DNA of 5,941 nt from assembly GCA_022865965.1 (NCBI GenBank), contig JALHTS010000270.1:1-5941 (forward strand), written 5' to 3'. Positions 1-5,941 of this stretch are shown piece after piece (the stretch's first letter is position 1; each line of letters opens with the position of its first letter). The DNA is from Ignavibacteriaceae bacterium (GTDB taxonomy: Bacteria > Bacteroidota > Ignavibacteria > Ignavibacteriales > Ignavibacteriaceae). The position numbers and the translations under genes are program-made. Under the pieces are notes generated by a model. It saw only the letters and a program-made list of their open reading frames with translations. It was not told where the DNA came from and made no database searches.

Positions 1-1038
1 GGAGATATATTGTCTGTTTTCACTTATACAAATGTAGGGTATATGATAATGCGCGGCGGAAGACTGGATTCAGTGGTTTTCTTTAAAGGATATTGGCGAT
101 ATGGAATCAGCACAGAAATTGGATTAGTTAATTTTAAAATTTCTTCTTTTGAAGGTGGCAGTAAAATTATTGCTGAGGATACTACTGATCTTCAAGTTAC
201 AGCAAGGGGTGCTTTTGGTAACGGCAGTAATTATCCTGATAAAGAATTTGTTATAAGATATCTACGACCTTTTAGTGAAAAAGTAAAACAGAATGACTTT
301 TATATTCTCGCTCACCGTGGCGGTGGTAGAAATTCAGATTATCTGCCAGCATCTGAAAATTCTATTGAAATGATTGCTCTTGCTGAAAGGCTTGGTGCAA
401 ACGGAATTGAGATTGATGTCCGTTTAACAGCAGACGGAATTCCGATTTTATATCACGACCCCGATATTAATTTAAGATTAACACAGAAAAGCGTAATATG
501 GGGAAACATTGAAGATTTTACTTTTGCTCAGATTAGTACTTTTATCAGATTAATTCACGGCGAAAAGATTCCTTCGCTTGAAAATGCCTTAGAATATGTG
601 CTCGAACATACAAAACTCCGGTTTGTGTGGCTGGACTTAAAGTCAGAGAAGAACGAAATCCCAGCAGTAGTTGAAATTCAAAAAAGAATTTTAAGTAAAG
701 TAAATCCTTTAAATAGAGATCTGCAAATTGTAATTGGCATTCCATCTTCGGATAAAGCAAATAATCTACTAAGTTATCCCGGTTATGAAACAATTCCATC
801 ACTCTGTGAACTGACTACGGATTTTGTAAGACAATTAAGTTCTTTATACTGGGCGCCAAGATGGACGCAAGGAACTCAACTTGATTTAGTAAGAGAAATA
901 CACGCGGAAGGAAAACAAGCTTTTGTATGGACACTTGATGAACCGGCTTTTGTTGAAAGCTTTATGCGTGATGGTGAGTTTGACGGTTTCCTTACAAATC
1001 ATCCGACACTGGTTGCATATCATCATTATATCAGATAA
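1..1038 (+). CDS. Glycerophosphodiester phosphodiesterase family protein, probably 5'-partial
   Basis: The product is a GDPD-family TIM-barrel enzyme, a family that hydrolyses glycerophosphodiesters to glycerol-3-phosphate and an alcohol using a metal ion. Numbering from a TTG at position 10, the catalytic domain starts at AHRGGG (H102, R103) and continues with ASENS (E116), GIEIDVRLTADG (E134, D136) and YHD (H149, D150). It then shows IPSLENAL, WLDLK (K211), FVWTLD and DGFLTNHP near the end, all in the usual family order. The roughly 95 residues before the HRG motif are not GDPD; they look beta-rich and I do not recognise them. The frame is still open at base 1, so the true start, probably with a signal peptide or lipobox, is likely outside the window. 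A GGAG at 1-4 before the TTG at 10 offers an alternative start, but the resulting N-terminus has no export signal. The beta-barrel gene follows after 8 bases, suggesting an envelope operon. Substrate cannot be read from the sequence. Confidence 0.88.
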   Translation, partial: GDILSVFTYTNVGYMIMRGGRLDSVVFFKGYWRYGISTEIGLVNFKISSFEGGSKIIAEDTTDLQVTARGAFGNGSNYPDKEFVIRYLRPFSEKVKQNDFYILAHRGGGRNSDYLPASENSIEMIALAERLGANGIEIDVRLTADGIPILYHDPDINLRLTQKSVIWGNIEDFTFAQISTFIRLIHGEKIPSLENALEYVLEHTKLRFVWLDLKSEKNEIPAVVEIQKRILSKVNPLNRDLQIVIGIPSSDKANNLLSYPGYETIPSLCELTTDFVRQLSSLYWAPRWTQGTQLDLVREIHAEGKQAFVWTLDEPAFVESFMRDGEFDGFLTNHPTLVAYHHYIR

Positions 1039-1046
1039 AACAATTT

Positions 1047-1640
1047 ATGATTTTAAAAATTTCTGCAATACTCGTTTTTATTTTTGCAACGTTGTCGTTT
1101 TCACAAAACCAAGATACGTTGTATCATTTCTCAGTAGATCTCGGAGGCAGTTATTCACAATATTTAACCACCTTGGAATTTGATAAACTTAATAAAAATG
1201 GTTTCGGTGGTACCATAAGAGTAATGTGGCATCCGGAACATTTGCTAAGCGTAGGATTAGAAAGCGGTTATCTTTATTTATACTGGATTCGATCAACTAT
1301 TCAGTCTGATGAATTTGGCACATCCTCTCTTAAAGCATCAATGGTTTCCATTCCGGTTTTATTTGTCACTTCAATGGTTATTTTTCCAGAGACTCTTCCC
1401 AATCTGGAAGTAAACGGAGGTGGGGGGATGTATTTTATGTTTAATAATGTTCAATTATTTGGGAGCAAAATAAGCAGTTCGGTTTTTAGTTTAGGTTACC
1501 ACGCGGGTCTAACTTATCTTCAACCATTGAGTGATGATATATCTATCGGGGCTGAAATAAAATACTATTACATATCAAAACTTCAGGATTCCGCTATCTC
1601 CATAAAGTTATTATTCTCATATAATTTTATTAGCTATTAA
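1047..1640 (+). CDS. Small secreted outer-membrane beta-barrel protein
   Basis: This 197-residue protein starts with a typical Sec signal peptide: one Lys, then a hydrophobic stretch (ISAILVFIFATLSFS), with likely cleavage between S19 and Q20. The mature part is rich in Gly, aromatic and alternating polar/hydrophobic residues, as in membrane-spanning beta strands (for example HFSVDLGGSYSQYL, LSVGLESGYLYLYW, IGAEIKYYYI, IKLLFSYNFISY), and it ends in an aromatic residue (Y197), a usual outer-membrane-protein signature. It resembles the loosely defined 'outer membrane beta-barrel' proteins of Bacteroidota and Ignavibacteria; no specific function or ligand can be assigned. The ATG lies 8 bases after the stop of the phosphodiesterase gene. 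There is no clear Shine-Dalgarno sequence, so translation may be coupled to the upstream gene. The length fits a barrel of roughly 8 strands, but I did not count strands rigorously. Confidence 0.75.
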   Translation: MILKISAILVFIFATLSFSQNQDTLYHFSVDLGGSYSQYLTTLEFDKLNKNGFGGTIRVMWHPEHLLSVGLESGYLYLYWIRSTIQSDEFGTSSLKASMVSIPVLFVTSMVIFPETLPNLEVNGGGGMYFMFNNVQLFGSKISSSVFSLGYHAGLTYLQPLSDDISIGAEIKYYYISKLQDSAISIKLLFSYNFISY

Positions 1641-1643
1641 GGT

Positions 1644-2564
1644 TTAACTGAGAAGAGCTAAAAATATTCCTGCAGCAACTGCAGAACCGATAACGCCAGC
1701 AACGTTCGGTCCCATAGCCGCCATAATCGGGTTTACTTTTCCATTAGTGTTTTGCGACACAAAATCCTGAACTACTCTTGCTGCCATTGGTACCGCCGAG
1801 ACTCCTGCAGCGCCAATGCAGGGATTGATTTTGTTTTTTTCGGAAAGAAATAGATTTAGAAATTTTGCAAAGGTAATTCCACCGGCAGTACTAAAGATGA
1901 AAGCAACAGCACCCAAACCAAAGATCATTAAAGTCTGAGGACTTAAAAATCTTGACCCATCCATAGTTGCCCCAACAGCAAGTCCTAAAAAGATAGTTAC
2001 TATGTCAATCAAAGCACCACCCGCTGTTTTCCTTAACCTGTCTGTTACACCACTTTCTCTTATAAGATTTCCGAACATCAACATTCCAACTAATGGTGCA
2101 CTTGACGGTACTGCTAAAGAAGCAAACGCTCCGGTAAATATCGGGAATAGTATAACCGCAGTTCTTGAAACGGGTCTTGCCTGCGGCATATCAATTGCTC
2201 TTTCTTTTTTCGTGGTGAGCAATCTTAAAACAGGAGGTTGAATTATGGGGACAAGCGCCATATAACTATATGCTGCTAATGCAACTGGTCCTAAAAGATG
2301 TGGGGCGAGCTTACTTGCAAGAAAGATTGACGTCGGTCCGTCTGCTCCGCCAATTATTCCAATGCTTGCAGCTTCTCTTGGAGTAAAACCAAATAGATAT
2401 GCAGCACTTAAAGCCGCAATGAATATTCCCAACTGTGCAGCGGCACCAAGTAAAAATGTAATTGGTCTGCCAAGCAGTGGTCTGAAATCAGTAAGAACAC
2501 CAACGCCTAAAAATATAATAGGAGGTAAAAGCTCGGTCTTAATTCCGCCCGCATAAATTAGTCT
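1644..2564 (-). pseudogene. oadB: Na+-transporting decarboxylase beta subunit (OadB/MmdB/GcdB family), N-terminal third missing
   Basis: The frame encodes the C-terminal two thirds (about 305 residues; the family is usually 380-430) of the membrane beta subunit of oxaloacetate, methylmalonyl-CoA or glutaconyl-CoA decarboxylase, which couples decarboxylation of carboxybiotin to Na+ export. Recognisable homology begins at YAGGIKTELLPPIIFLGVG (about 2555 downward) and runs to the stop. Residues matching those implicated in Na+ handling in the Klebsiella protein are all present: the Asp of GGADGPT, the second Tyr of AAYSYMALVP, and the Asn, Gly, Ser and Arg of the NPCIGAAGVSAVPMAAR stretch. What is missing is the N-terminal membrane region. 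Upstream, the frame becomes an unrelated NfnA-like fragment and hits a TAG at 2637-2639. The first conventional start inside the homologous part is a TTG at 2430-2432, which would drop conserved sequence (TDFRPLLGRPITFLLGAAAQ). Nothing nearby encodes the alpha or biotin-carrier subunits. I therefore call it a 5'-truncated remnant; alpha-subunit specificity, and so the exact gene name, is unknown. Confidence 0.8.
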
Positions 2565-2672
2565 GATAATTACAAACTGCCCTGCTTTTCTCTTCAGAGC
2601 AATCTTTGGAGCGTTAATAATAAATCTTTTAATGTTCTATGATAAAAATTCAGCATCAATTATTTGATACAT
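2562..2672 (-). pseudogene. N-terminal fragment of NfnA/SudB-type ferredoxin-NADP reductase subunit, with in-frame stop
   Basis: Reading from an ATG at 2672-2670, the frame gives MYQIIDAEFLS, then TAG (2639-2637), then NIKRFIINAPKIALKRKAG and QFVIIRL. From memory of the family, this is the opening of the FAD/NAD-binding subunit of NADH-dependent ferredoxin:NADP reductase (NfnA, also called SudB or GltD-like alpha subunit): a start of the MYKI type, a central APxIAxKxKxGQFVI(I/V)R block, normally followed by GERIPLTI. Here the GERIPLTI part and the whole remaining FAD- and NAD-binding protein are absent; the next residues already belong to the OadB beta subunit. The TAG replaces a position that is usually Glu, Lys or Gln, each one substitution away. 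A weak AGGT stands upstream of the ATG, which lies 35 bases after the maeB stop, so the original gene was probably co-transcribed with maeB. Only about 37 codons survive, too short to fold or act. The identification rests on a short but characteristic match. Confidence 0.65.
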
Positions 2673-2679
2673 ATTATAA

Positions 2680-2683
2680 ACCT
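2680..2683 (-). promoter_or_regulatory. Possible ribosome binding site of the nfnA-like remnant
   Basis: AGGT on the - strand lies 7 bases before the ATG at 2672-2670. It is weak on its own, but it agrees with that ATG being the original start of the reductase gene rather than a chance codon. Confidence 0.3.
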
Positions 2684-2707
2684 ACTAATTGAAAACAATT
2701 TATTAAA

Positions 2708-4960
2708 CTACTTTTGATGATTTGCTTCTACGACTGCAATTGCGGTCATATTAATTATATCATCAACAGTTGCGCTTATTTGTAAAACGTGAACCGGCTT
2801 TTTCATTCCCATTAAAATTGGACCGATTACAGTAGCCTGTCCGATTCTTGCCAGTAATTTATAAGCAATATTAGCAGAACCAAGGTCAGGGAATATCAGA
2901 ACATTTGCACTGCCTTTTATCTCGTTAAATGGAAAAATCTTTTCAAGTAATTCAGGCACTAAAGCTGTGTCAGCCTGCATCTCACCATCGATAATGAGAT
3001 CGGGTTGTTTCTGTTTAACAAGCTTTACTGCATCCATAACTTTTTTGGATTCCGGGTAAGGTGCACTTCCAAAGTTACTAAACGAGAGCATTGCAATTTT
3101 AGGAACAATATCAAATGCTGCTACTGTATTTGCAGCAGAGATAGCTATCTCGGATAATTGTTCAGCAGTTGGATTAACATTAACAGTACAATCTGCAAAA
3201 AAGTAAGTATCTTTCTTTGTAATTACGATGTACAAACCGGAAACTATTTTAAATCCTTCTTTAACTCCAATACATTGTAAGGCGGGCTTAATAGTATTTG
3301 GATAATTTGTGGTGTGGCCGCTTATCATCGCATCGGCATCACCAAGTTCTACCATCATTGAACCAAAGTAATCTTTCTTTTTGATAAGACTCTTTGCATC
3401 AGAGAGTGTTGCTCCTTTACGCTGTCTTCTCTTAAAGAATTCGAGCGCATAGTTTTCAAGTTTCTTATTCTTAGTAGGATCGATAATAGTAAACTCGTTA
3501 AGATCATAACCAATTTTTGCAATCTCATCTTTAATAATATTTTCATTTCCCAATAAGATAGGGTATGCGATCTGATCAGTATAAACAGCGTGAGCAGCCC
3601 TGATAATATTTTCTTCTTCTCCTTCAGGATAAACAACCTTTTTAGGAGTCTTTTGAGCTTTGTGAACCATTCCTCTTATTATTTCTTTAGAAAGCCCAAG
3701 TCTTTCTTTAAGTTGATCCTCATAAGCAGCCCAGTCCATTTCTTTGATCTTGGCAACCCCAGTTTCGATAGCAGCTTTAGCAACAGCAGGAGCTACATAC
3801 CAGAGCACTCTCGGATCAAATGGTTTAGGAATTATATATTCTTTACCGAATGTAAATTCTTCGCCGCCATAAGCTTTGAAAACCATTTCGGGAACTTTTT
3901 CTTTTGCTAAACGAGCAAGAGCTAAAGTTGCAGCCATCTTCATTTCGTCATTAATGCTTGTGGCTCTAACATCCAAAGCACCACGGAAGATAAAAGGGAA
4001 CCCAAGAACATTATTAACCTGATTTGGGAAATCGCTGCGACCTGTAGCCATAATTAAATCTTTTCTAACAGAAACAGCATCATCATACATAATTTCAGGA
4101 TCAGGATTAGCCATAGCAAAGATTATAGGATTAGGAGCCATCTGTTTAACCCATTCTTTCTGAACAACACCACCAACGGAAAGACCGACAAAAACATCTG
4201 CATCTTTAAAAGCTGCTTCAAGTGAAGGGAAACCTTTATTCTGTGCAAATTGTTCTTTGTATTTATTAAGATCTTTTCTGTCTTTTGTAATACATCCCTT
4301 TGAATCAAACATGTAAATGTTTTCTCGTTTAGCTCCTGCATGCACGTAATGATTAGAGCAAGAAATAGCAGCTGCGCCTGCACCATTTACGATTATCCGA
4401 ACATCACTAAGTTTTTTACCTGCTATTTCAACGGCATTAATTAAAGCCGCACAAGAAATAATTGCAGTTCCATGTTGGTCATCATGAAAGACAGGAATAT
4501 TCATAGTTTCTTTAAGAGTTTCCTCAATCTCAAAACATTCCGGAGCTTTAATATCTTCAAGATTAATACCGCCAAAAGTAGGTTCTAACATTTGGGTTAA
4601 TCTTATAATTTCTTTAGGATCATGAGAAGAAACTTCAATATCAAAAACATCTATGTCTGCAAACCTTTTAAACAAAACTCCTTTACCTTCCATAACCGGT
4701 TTACTTGCTTCAGGTCCTATATTACCAAGACCAAGAACAGCAGTTCCATTGGAAAGAACAGCAACAAGATTTCCTTTGGCAGTGTATTTATAAACATCCT
4801 CAAGATTTTTATGGATTTCGCGGCATGGTTCTGCTACGCCGGGAGTGTAGGCAAGAGATAAATCTCTTGAGGTAAGACAAGGTTTTGTGGGGATAACTTC
4901 AATTTTACCTTTTCGATCGCTACTATGGTATTGTAAAGCTTCTTCTTTTGTGATTTTCAT
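2708..4960 (-). CDS. maeB: NADP-dependent malic enzyme, hybrid type with C-terminal phosphotransacetylase-like domain
   Basis: This cytoplasmic enzyme oxidatively decarboxylates malate to pyruvate and CO2, making NAD(P)H. At 750 residues it matches the hybrid MaeB type (about 750-770). The malic N-terminal domain (about 15-155) contains the catalytic Tyr in [11 protein letters not shown] (Y38), the Lys in [10 protein letters not shown] (K93), metal-site residues in [10 protein letters not shown] (E135, D136) and [10 protein letters not shown] (D160, D161). The nucleotide-binding domain (about 160-400) has the VNGAGAAA loop (193-198), MANPDPE (N285) and [18 protein letters not shown] (313-330). 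From about 430 to the end lies a PTA_PTB domain with [55 protein letters not shown] and [16 protein letters not shown]. In characterised hybrids this domain is regulatory, responding to acetyl-CoA, rather than an active acetyltransferase. The ATG is well fixed: GGAGA lies 5 bases upstream and an in-frame TAA sits just above it. The gene is intact, while the remnants on both sides are not; the nfnA-like start follows by 35 bases, suggesting a former operon. Cofactor preference (NADP) is by family analogy. Confidence 0.96.
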   Translation of the reverse strand: MKITKEEALQYHSSDRKGKIEVIPTKPCLTSRDLSLAYTPGVAEPCREIHKNLEDVYKYTAKGNLVAVLSNGTAVLGLGNIGPEASKPVMEGKGVLFKRFADIDVFDIEVSSHDPKEIIRLTQMLEPTFGGINLEDIKAPECFEIEETLKETMNIPVFHDDQHGTAIISCAALINAVEIAGKKLSDVRIIVNGAGAAAISCSNHYVHAGAKRENIYMFDSKGCITKDRKDLNKYKEQFAQNKGFPSLEAAFKDADVFVGLSVGGVVQKEWVKQMAPNPIIFAMANPDPEIMYDDAVSVRKDLIMATGRSDFPNQVNNVLGFPFIFRGALDVRATSINDEMKMAATLALARLAKEKVPEMVFKAYGGEEFTFGKEYIIPKPFDPRVLWYVAPAVAKAAIETGVAKIKEMDWAAYEDQLKERLGLSKEIIRGMVHKAQKTPKKVVYPEGEEENIIRAAHAVYTDQIAYPILLGNENIIKDEIAKIGYDLNEFTIIDPTKNKKLENYALEFFKRRQRKGATLSDAKSLIKKKDYFGSMMVELGDADAMISGHTTNYPNTIKPALQCIGVKEGFKIVSGLYIVITKKDTYFFADCTVNVNPTAEQLSEIAISAANTVAAFDIVPKIAMLSFSNFGSAPYPESKKVMDAVKLVKQKQPDLIIDGEMQADTALVPELLEKIFPFNEIKGSANVLIFPDLGSANIAYKLLARIGQATVIGPILMGMKKPVHVLQISATVDDIINMTAIAVVEANHQK

Positions 4961-4965
4961 ACTTT

Positions 4966-4970
4966 TCTCC
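4966..4970 (-). promoter_or_regulatory. Shine-Dalgarno sequence of maeB
   Basis: GGAGA on the - strand, 5 bases before the maeB ATG, is a good match to the anti-Shine-Dalgarno core at normal spacing. It fixes the start and shows that this organism uses Shine-Dalgarno initiation for at least some genes, unlike many Bacteroidetes. Confidence 0.75.
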
Positions 4971-5049
4971 GATTACTTTAATTAAATTGGTTCTTCTCCT
5001 TATTGAGCGGGTAAAAAATAATAAAATGAAAGCAGAAGTGATAATAAAT

Positions 5050-5066
5050 AAAGGATTGAAAGGATT
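5050..5066. repeat. Tandem AAAGGATT direct repeat upstream of maeB
   Basis: Two identical 8-base copies, AAAGGATT, with a 9-base period lie about 90 to 106 bases upstream of the maeB start. On the - strand they read AATCCTTT twice. The position is compatible with a regulator site near the maeB promoter, but with only two short copies in AT-rich DNA chance is a real alternative. Confidence 0.3.
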
Positions 5067-5181
5067 TATATTTGAGTAAAAAAGGAGTTTAATTAAATTA
5101 ACTAACAGGCGAACAAGATTTTCTATTTAGACAATAACATCTTCAGGTTATTATCTTTAGGGGATTTCTAAAAGCTACAAA

Positions 5182-5217
5182 ACTGATCAGCAGAAATTTG
5201 TTTGATCTGCGTTCTAT
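5182..5217. repeat. Candidate interspersed intergenic repeat copy (ATCTGCGT type)
   Basis: The segment contains CTGATCAGCAGAAATTTG followed by TTTGATCTGCGTTCTATT. From memory, this resembles degenerate intergenic repeats built around ATCTGCGT and TGATCAGCG that are scattered through many environmental bacterial genomes. Within it GCAGA (5191-5195 region) can pair with TCTGC (about 5207-5211), giving a short hairpin without a T-run, so it is not a convincing terminator. Only one copy lies in this window, so its repeat nature cannot be shown here. Confidence 0.25.
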
Positions 5218-5264
5218 TAAATAAAAAAATAGTTTTTAGAAGTACTCTTTAGTTAATATCCAAT

Positions 5265-5789
5265 CTAAATTAATATTAGCAGAACGTGTACAACAACCCA
5301 GATAGCAAAACATATAATCACTTGTTTTCTTAGACCCTTAACAAGAAAACCGAAATAGATTCCCTTTACAATAGTATTACTCATCACCGAAATTAATATT
5401 GCAATGCCGATAAAATCTTGGACAGGGCAGTGTTTACTTATAATCGATAGGATAAAGGGATCAATATCAGTAACGCCAACAATTGCCGATAAAGCCAATA
5501 GTCCGCCGTCGCCGAAAAACAGCTTGGCCCAAATTGTAATTATTGAGAGCAATACAAAAAGAAAAGCGAAAATAACAGTCGGTTTTACTTCAAATGGATT
5601 TTGAATGGAAGAGATTGGACCTGCTGAAGTATCAGTGTTTTTATCACGAACCAAAACAGCAAGGATAATCCCGACACAAAATAGTACGATTAATTTCCAC
5701 CAGATATCATAAGCAAGTCCGGTATTTAAAAGATAAATGATTACAAGTATTCTTAAATACATTACGCTGCTTGCTAAAATTGTTGCTTG
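5265..5789 (-). pseudogene. MgtC/SapB-family membrane protein, C-terminal DUF4010 part only
   Basis: The open frame encodes a hydrophobic protein matching the end of the DUF4010 domain of MgtC/SapB-family membrane proteins, which are normally about 400-430 residues with an MgtC domain first; their function is not firmly known. Using the ATG at 5762-5760 (165 residues), the family blocks are NPFEVKP (55-61), GDGGLLALSAIVGVTDIDP (84-102) and MSNTIVKG (127-134), with about five hydrophobic segments between. Family similarity appears to continue above this ATG through ATILASSV, so the ATG is internal to the original protein and not its native start. No other ATG, GTG or TTG is available before the TGA at 5810-5808, and the ATG has no Shine-Dalgarno sequence. 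The MgtC domain and the first part of DUF4010, roughly 250 residues, are missing, and an esterase fragment in another frame takes their place. Probably non-functional; a short expressed membrane peptide cannot be excluded. Confidence 0.65.
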
Positions 5790-5880
5790 AAAATAAATCA
5801 GGATGTGTCAGGCTATATCTTAAATCGCCATAACCACCCATTGAAAATCGGCAGTCTTCAAACAAGTTATTTGTTGTTAA
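5785..5880 (-). pseudogene. Scrap of an alpha/beta-hydrolase (putative esterase family) around the nucleophile elbow
   Basis: One - strand frame, open from just after a TAA at 5883-5881, reads CRFSMGGYGDLRYSLTHP followed by DLFSS. This closely resembles the nucleophile-elbow segment of esterase-D/PF00756-type hydrolases, typically GFSMGGYGAL(R/K)xALxHPDLFSS, where the Ser (codon 5844-5842) is the catalytic nucleophile. Two changes from the usual pattern, Arg for the first Gly of GxSxG and Asp for Ala after GYG, suggest relaxed selection. The family normally continues with a VAALS-like strand, but here similarity ends at FSS and the DUF4010 protein begins in a different frame. Only about 25 recognisable codons remain, with no beginning and no catalytic Asp or His. 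The call rests on one motif-rich stretch. Confidence 0.5.
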
Positions 5881-5941
5881 TTAAATGCTGGTTAGATCTG
5901 GTTACGTTGAACTGAGAGAGTTAAATAAAAAACCCTCAGCA
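5808..5941. other. Right-edge region without an intact gene
   Basis: Apart from the esterase scrap and the terminator half, this stretch shows nothing I can name. Stops occur in the - strand frames (TGA 5810-5808 in the DUF4010 frame, TAA 5883-5881 in the esterase frame), so no gene crosses it intact. Confidence 0.5.
5921..5941 (-). terminator. Probable half of a rho-independent terminator cut by the window edge
   Basis: On the - strand the last bases read TGCTGAGGG followed by TTTTTT (5932-5927) and an AT-rich tail, the usual 3' arm plus U-tract of an intrinsic terminator. The matching 5' arm (CCCTCAGC) would lie beyond the window. It would end a - strand transcript entering from the right. 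Inside the window CTGAG (5912-5916) can also pair with CTCAG (5935-5939), but with an 18-base loop, which is less convincing. Confidence 0.45.

Larger units (their letters stand above)
4961..5264. other. Gene-free region between maeB and the DUF4010 remnant
   Basis: About 304 very AT-rich bases separate the two - strand genes and must hold the maeB promoter and leader unless maeB is transcribed from further upstream. I could not pick out a convincing promoter: several TATTAT-like hexamers exist, but in such AT-rich DNA they carry little weight. Visible structure includes two copies of AAAGGATT (5050-5057 and 5059-5066), a second AGGAGA-like stretch on the - strand (about 4995-5000) with no start codon after it, a 6-base inverted repeat AATAAC/GTTATT (5133-5138 and 5147-5152), and a repeat-like segment around 5182-5217. 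I see no coding remnant, no RNA gene and no strong terminator after the DUF4010 remnant. Confidence 0.5.

Noticed and set aside
1..12. GGAG followed by TTG at position 10 as the genuine start of the phosphodiesterase
   Set aside because: Spacing is acceptable, but the frame is open to the window edge and the protein would begin without an export signal in front of a folded-looking beta-rich region; a start further upstream is more likely. Not fully excluded.
2002..2556. + strand open frames across the OadB remnant
   Set aside because: The opposite strand carries unmistakable beta-subunit motifs, and these frames have no recognisable content.
2637..2639. TAG as a recoded sense codon or pyrrolysine site
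   Set aside because: maeB and the DUF4010 frame both stop at TAG at family-appropriate ends, and the gene is truncated anyway, so ordinary nonsense mutation is sufficient.
3590..3910. Open frames antisense to, or out of frame with, maeB (also around 4123-4386, 4622-4861 and 3355-3636)
   Set aside because: They overlap completely the strongly conserved maeB frame and show no domain-like composition; they are shadows of it.
4995..5000. Second AGGAGA on the - strand upstream of maeB as a leader-peptide ribosome site
   Set aside because: No ATG, GTG or TTG follows at usable distance before the real maeB ribosome binding site.
5026..5079. A 17-codon + strand frame (ATG to TAA) in the maeB leader region
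   Set aside because: It has no ribosome binding site, no recognisable sequence and lies antisense to the presumed maeB leader; chance frames of this size are expected.
5133..5152. Inverted repeat AATAAC / GTTATT with an 8-base loop as a terminator or operator
   Set aside because: The stem is only 6 AT-rich base pairs with no following T-run and lies far from any stop codon; chance is likely.

Overview
The window is AT-rich bacterial DNA. Gene content and protein style suggest the Ignavibacteria/Bacteroidota-Chlorobi side of the tree: a hybrid malic enzyme, a sodium-pump decarboxylase beta subunit, an NfnA-type reductase fragment and a small outer-membrane beta-barrel protein. The clear GGAGA ribosome binding site in front of the malic enzyme gene favours an Ignavibacteria-like host over a typical Bacteroidetes. 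This placement is inference from remembered family sequences, not a computed phylogeny.

Layout. On the + strand, a glycerophosphodiester phosphodiesterase gene (probably cut by the window start) is followed 8 bases later by a signal-peptide-bearing beta-barrel protein, so the two probably share a transcript and act in the envelope. Everything after 1643 is on the - strand. In transcription order (right to left) there is: half of a probable terminator at the very edge; a decayed scrap of an alpha/beta-hydrolase (esterase); the C-terminal part of an MgtC-family DUF4010 membrane protein; about 300 bases without a gene; an intact 750-residue malic enzyme (maeB type); and a chimeric remnant that ends 3 bases from the beta-barrel gene, tail to tail.

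The notable result is decay. Directly behind maeB lies a frame that begins as the N-terminus of an NfnA/SudB-type ferredoxin-NADP reductase subunit, is interrupted by an in-frame TAG, and around 2560 switches without a frame change into the beta subunit of a Na+-pumping decarboxylase that lacks its N-terminal third. At the right edge an esterase fragment carrying a nucleophile-elbow motif switches around 5785-5790 into a DUF4010 protein that lacks its N-terminal half. Two joints of the same kind, one on each side of an intact metabolic gene, suggest deletion-driven gene loss; a chimeric metagenome assembly is the main competing explanation.

If the lost genes were once whole, the neighbourhood would have linked malate/pyruvate metabolism (MaeB), NADPH/ferredoxin balance (NfnA) and decarboxylation-driven Na+ export (OadB). 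As it stands only maeB, the phosphodiesterase and the beta-barrel gene look functional. I saw no RNA gene, CRISPR array, insertion sequence or undescribed multi-gene system.
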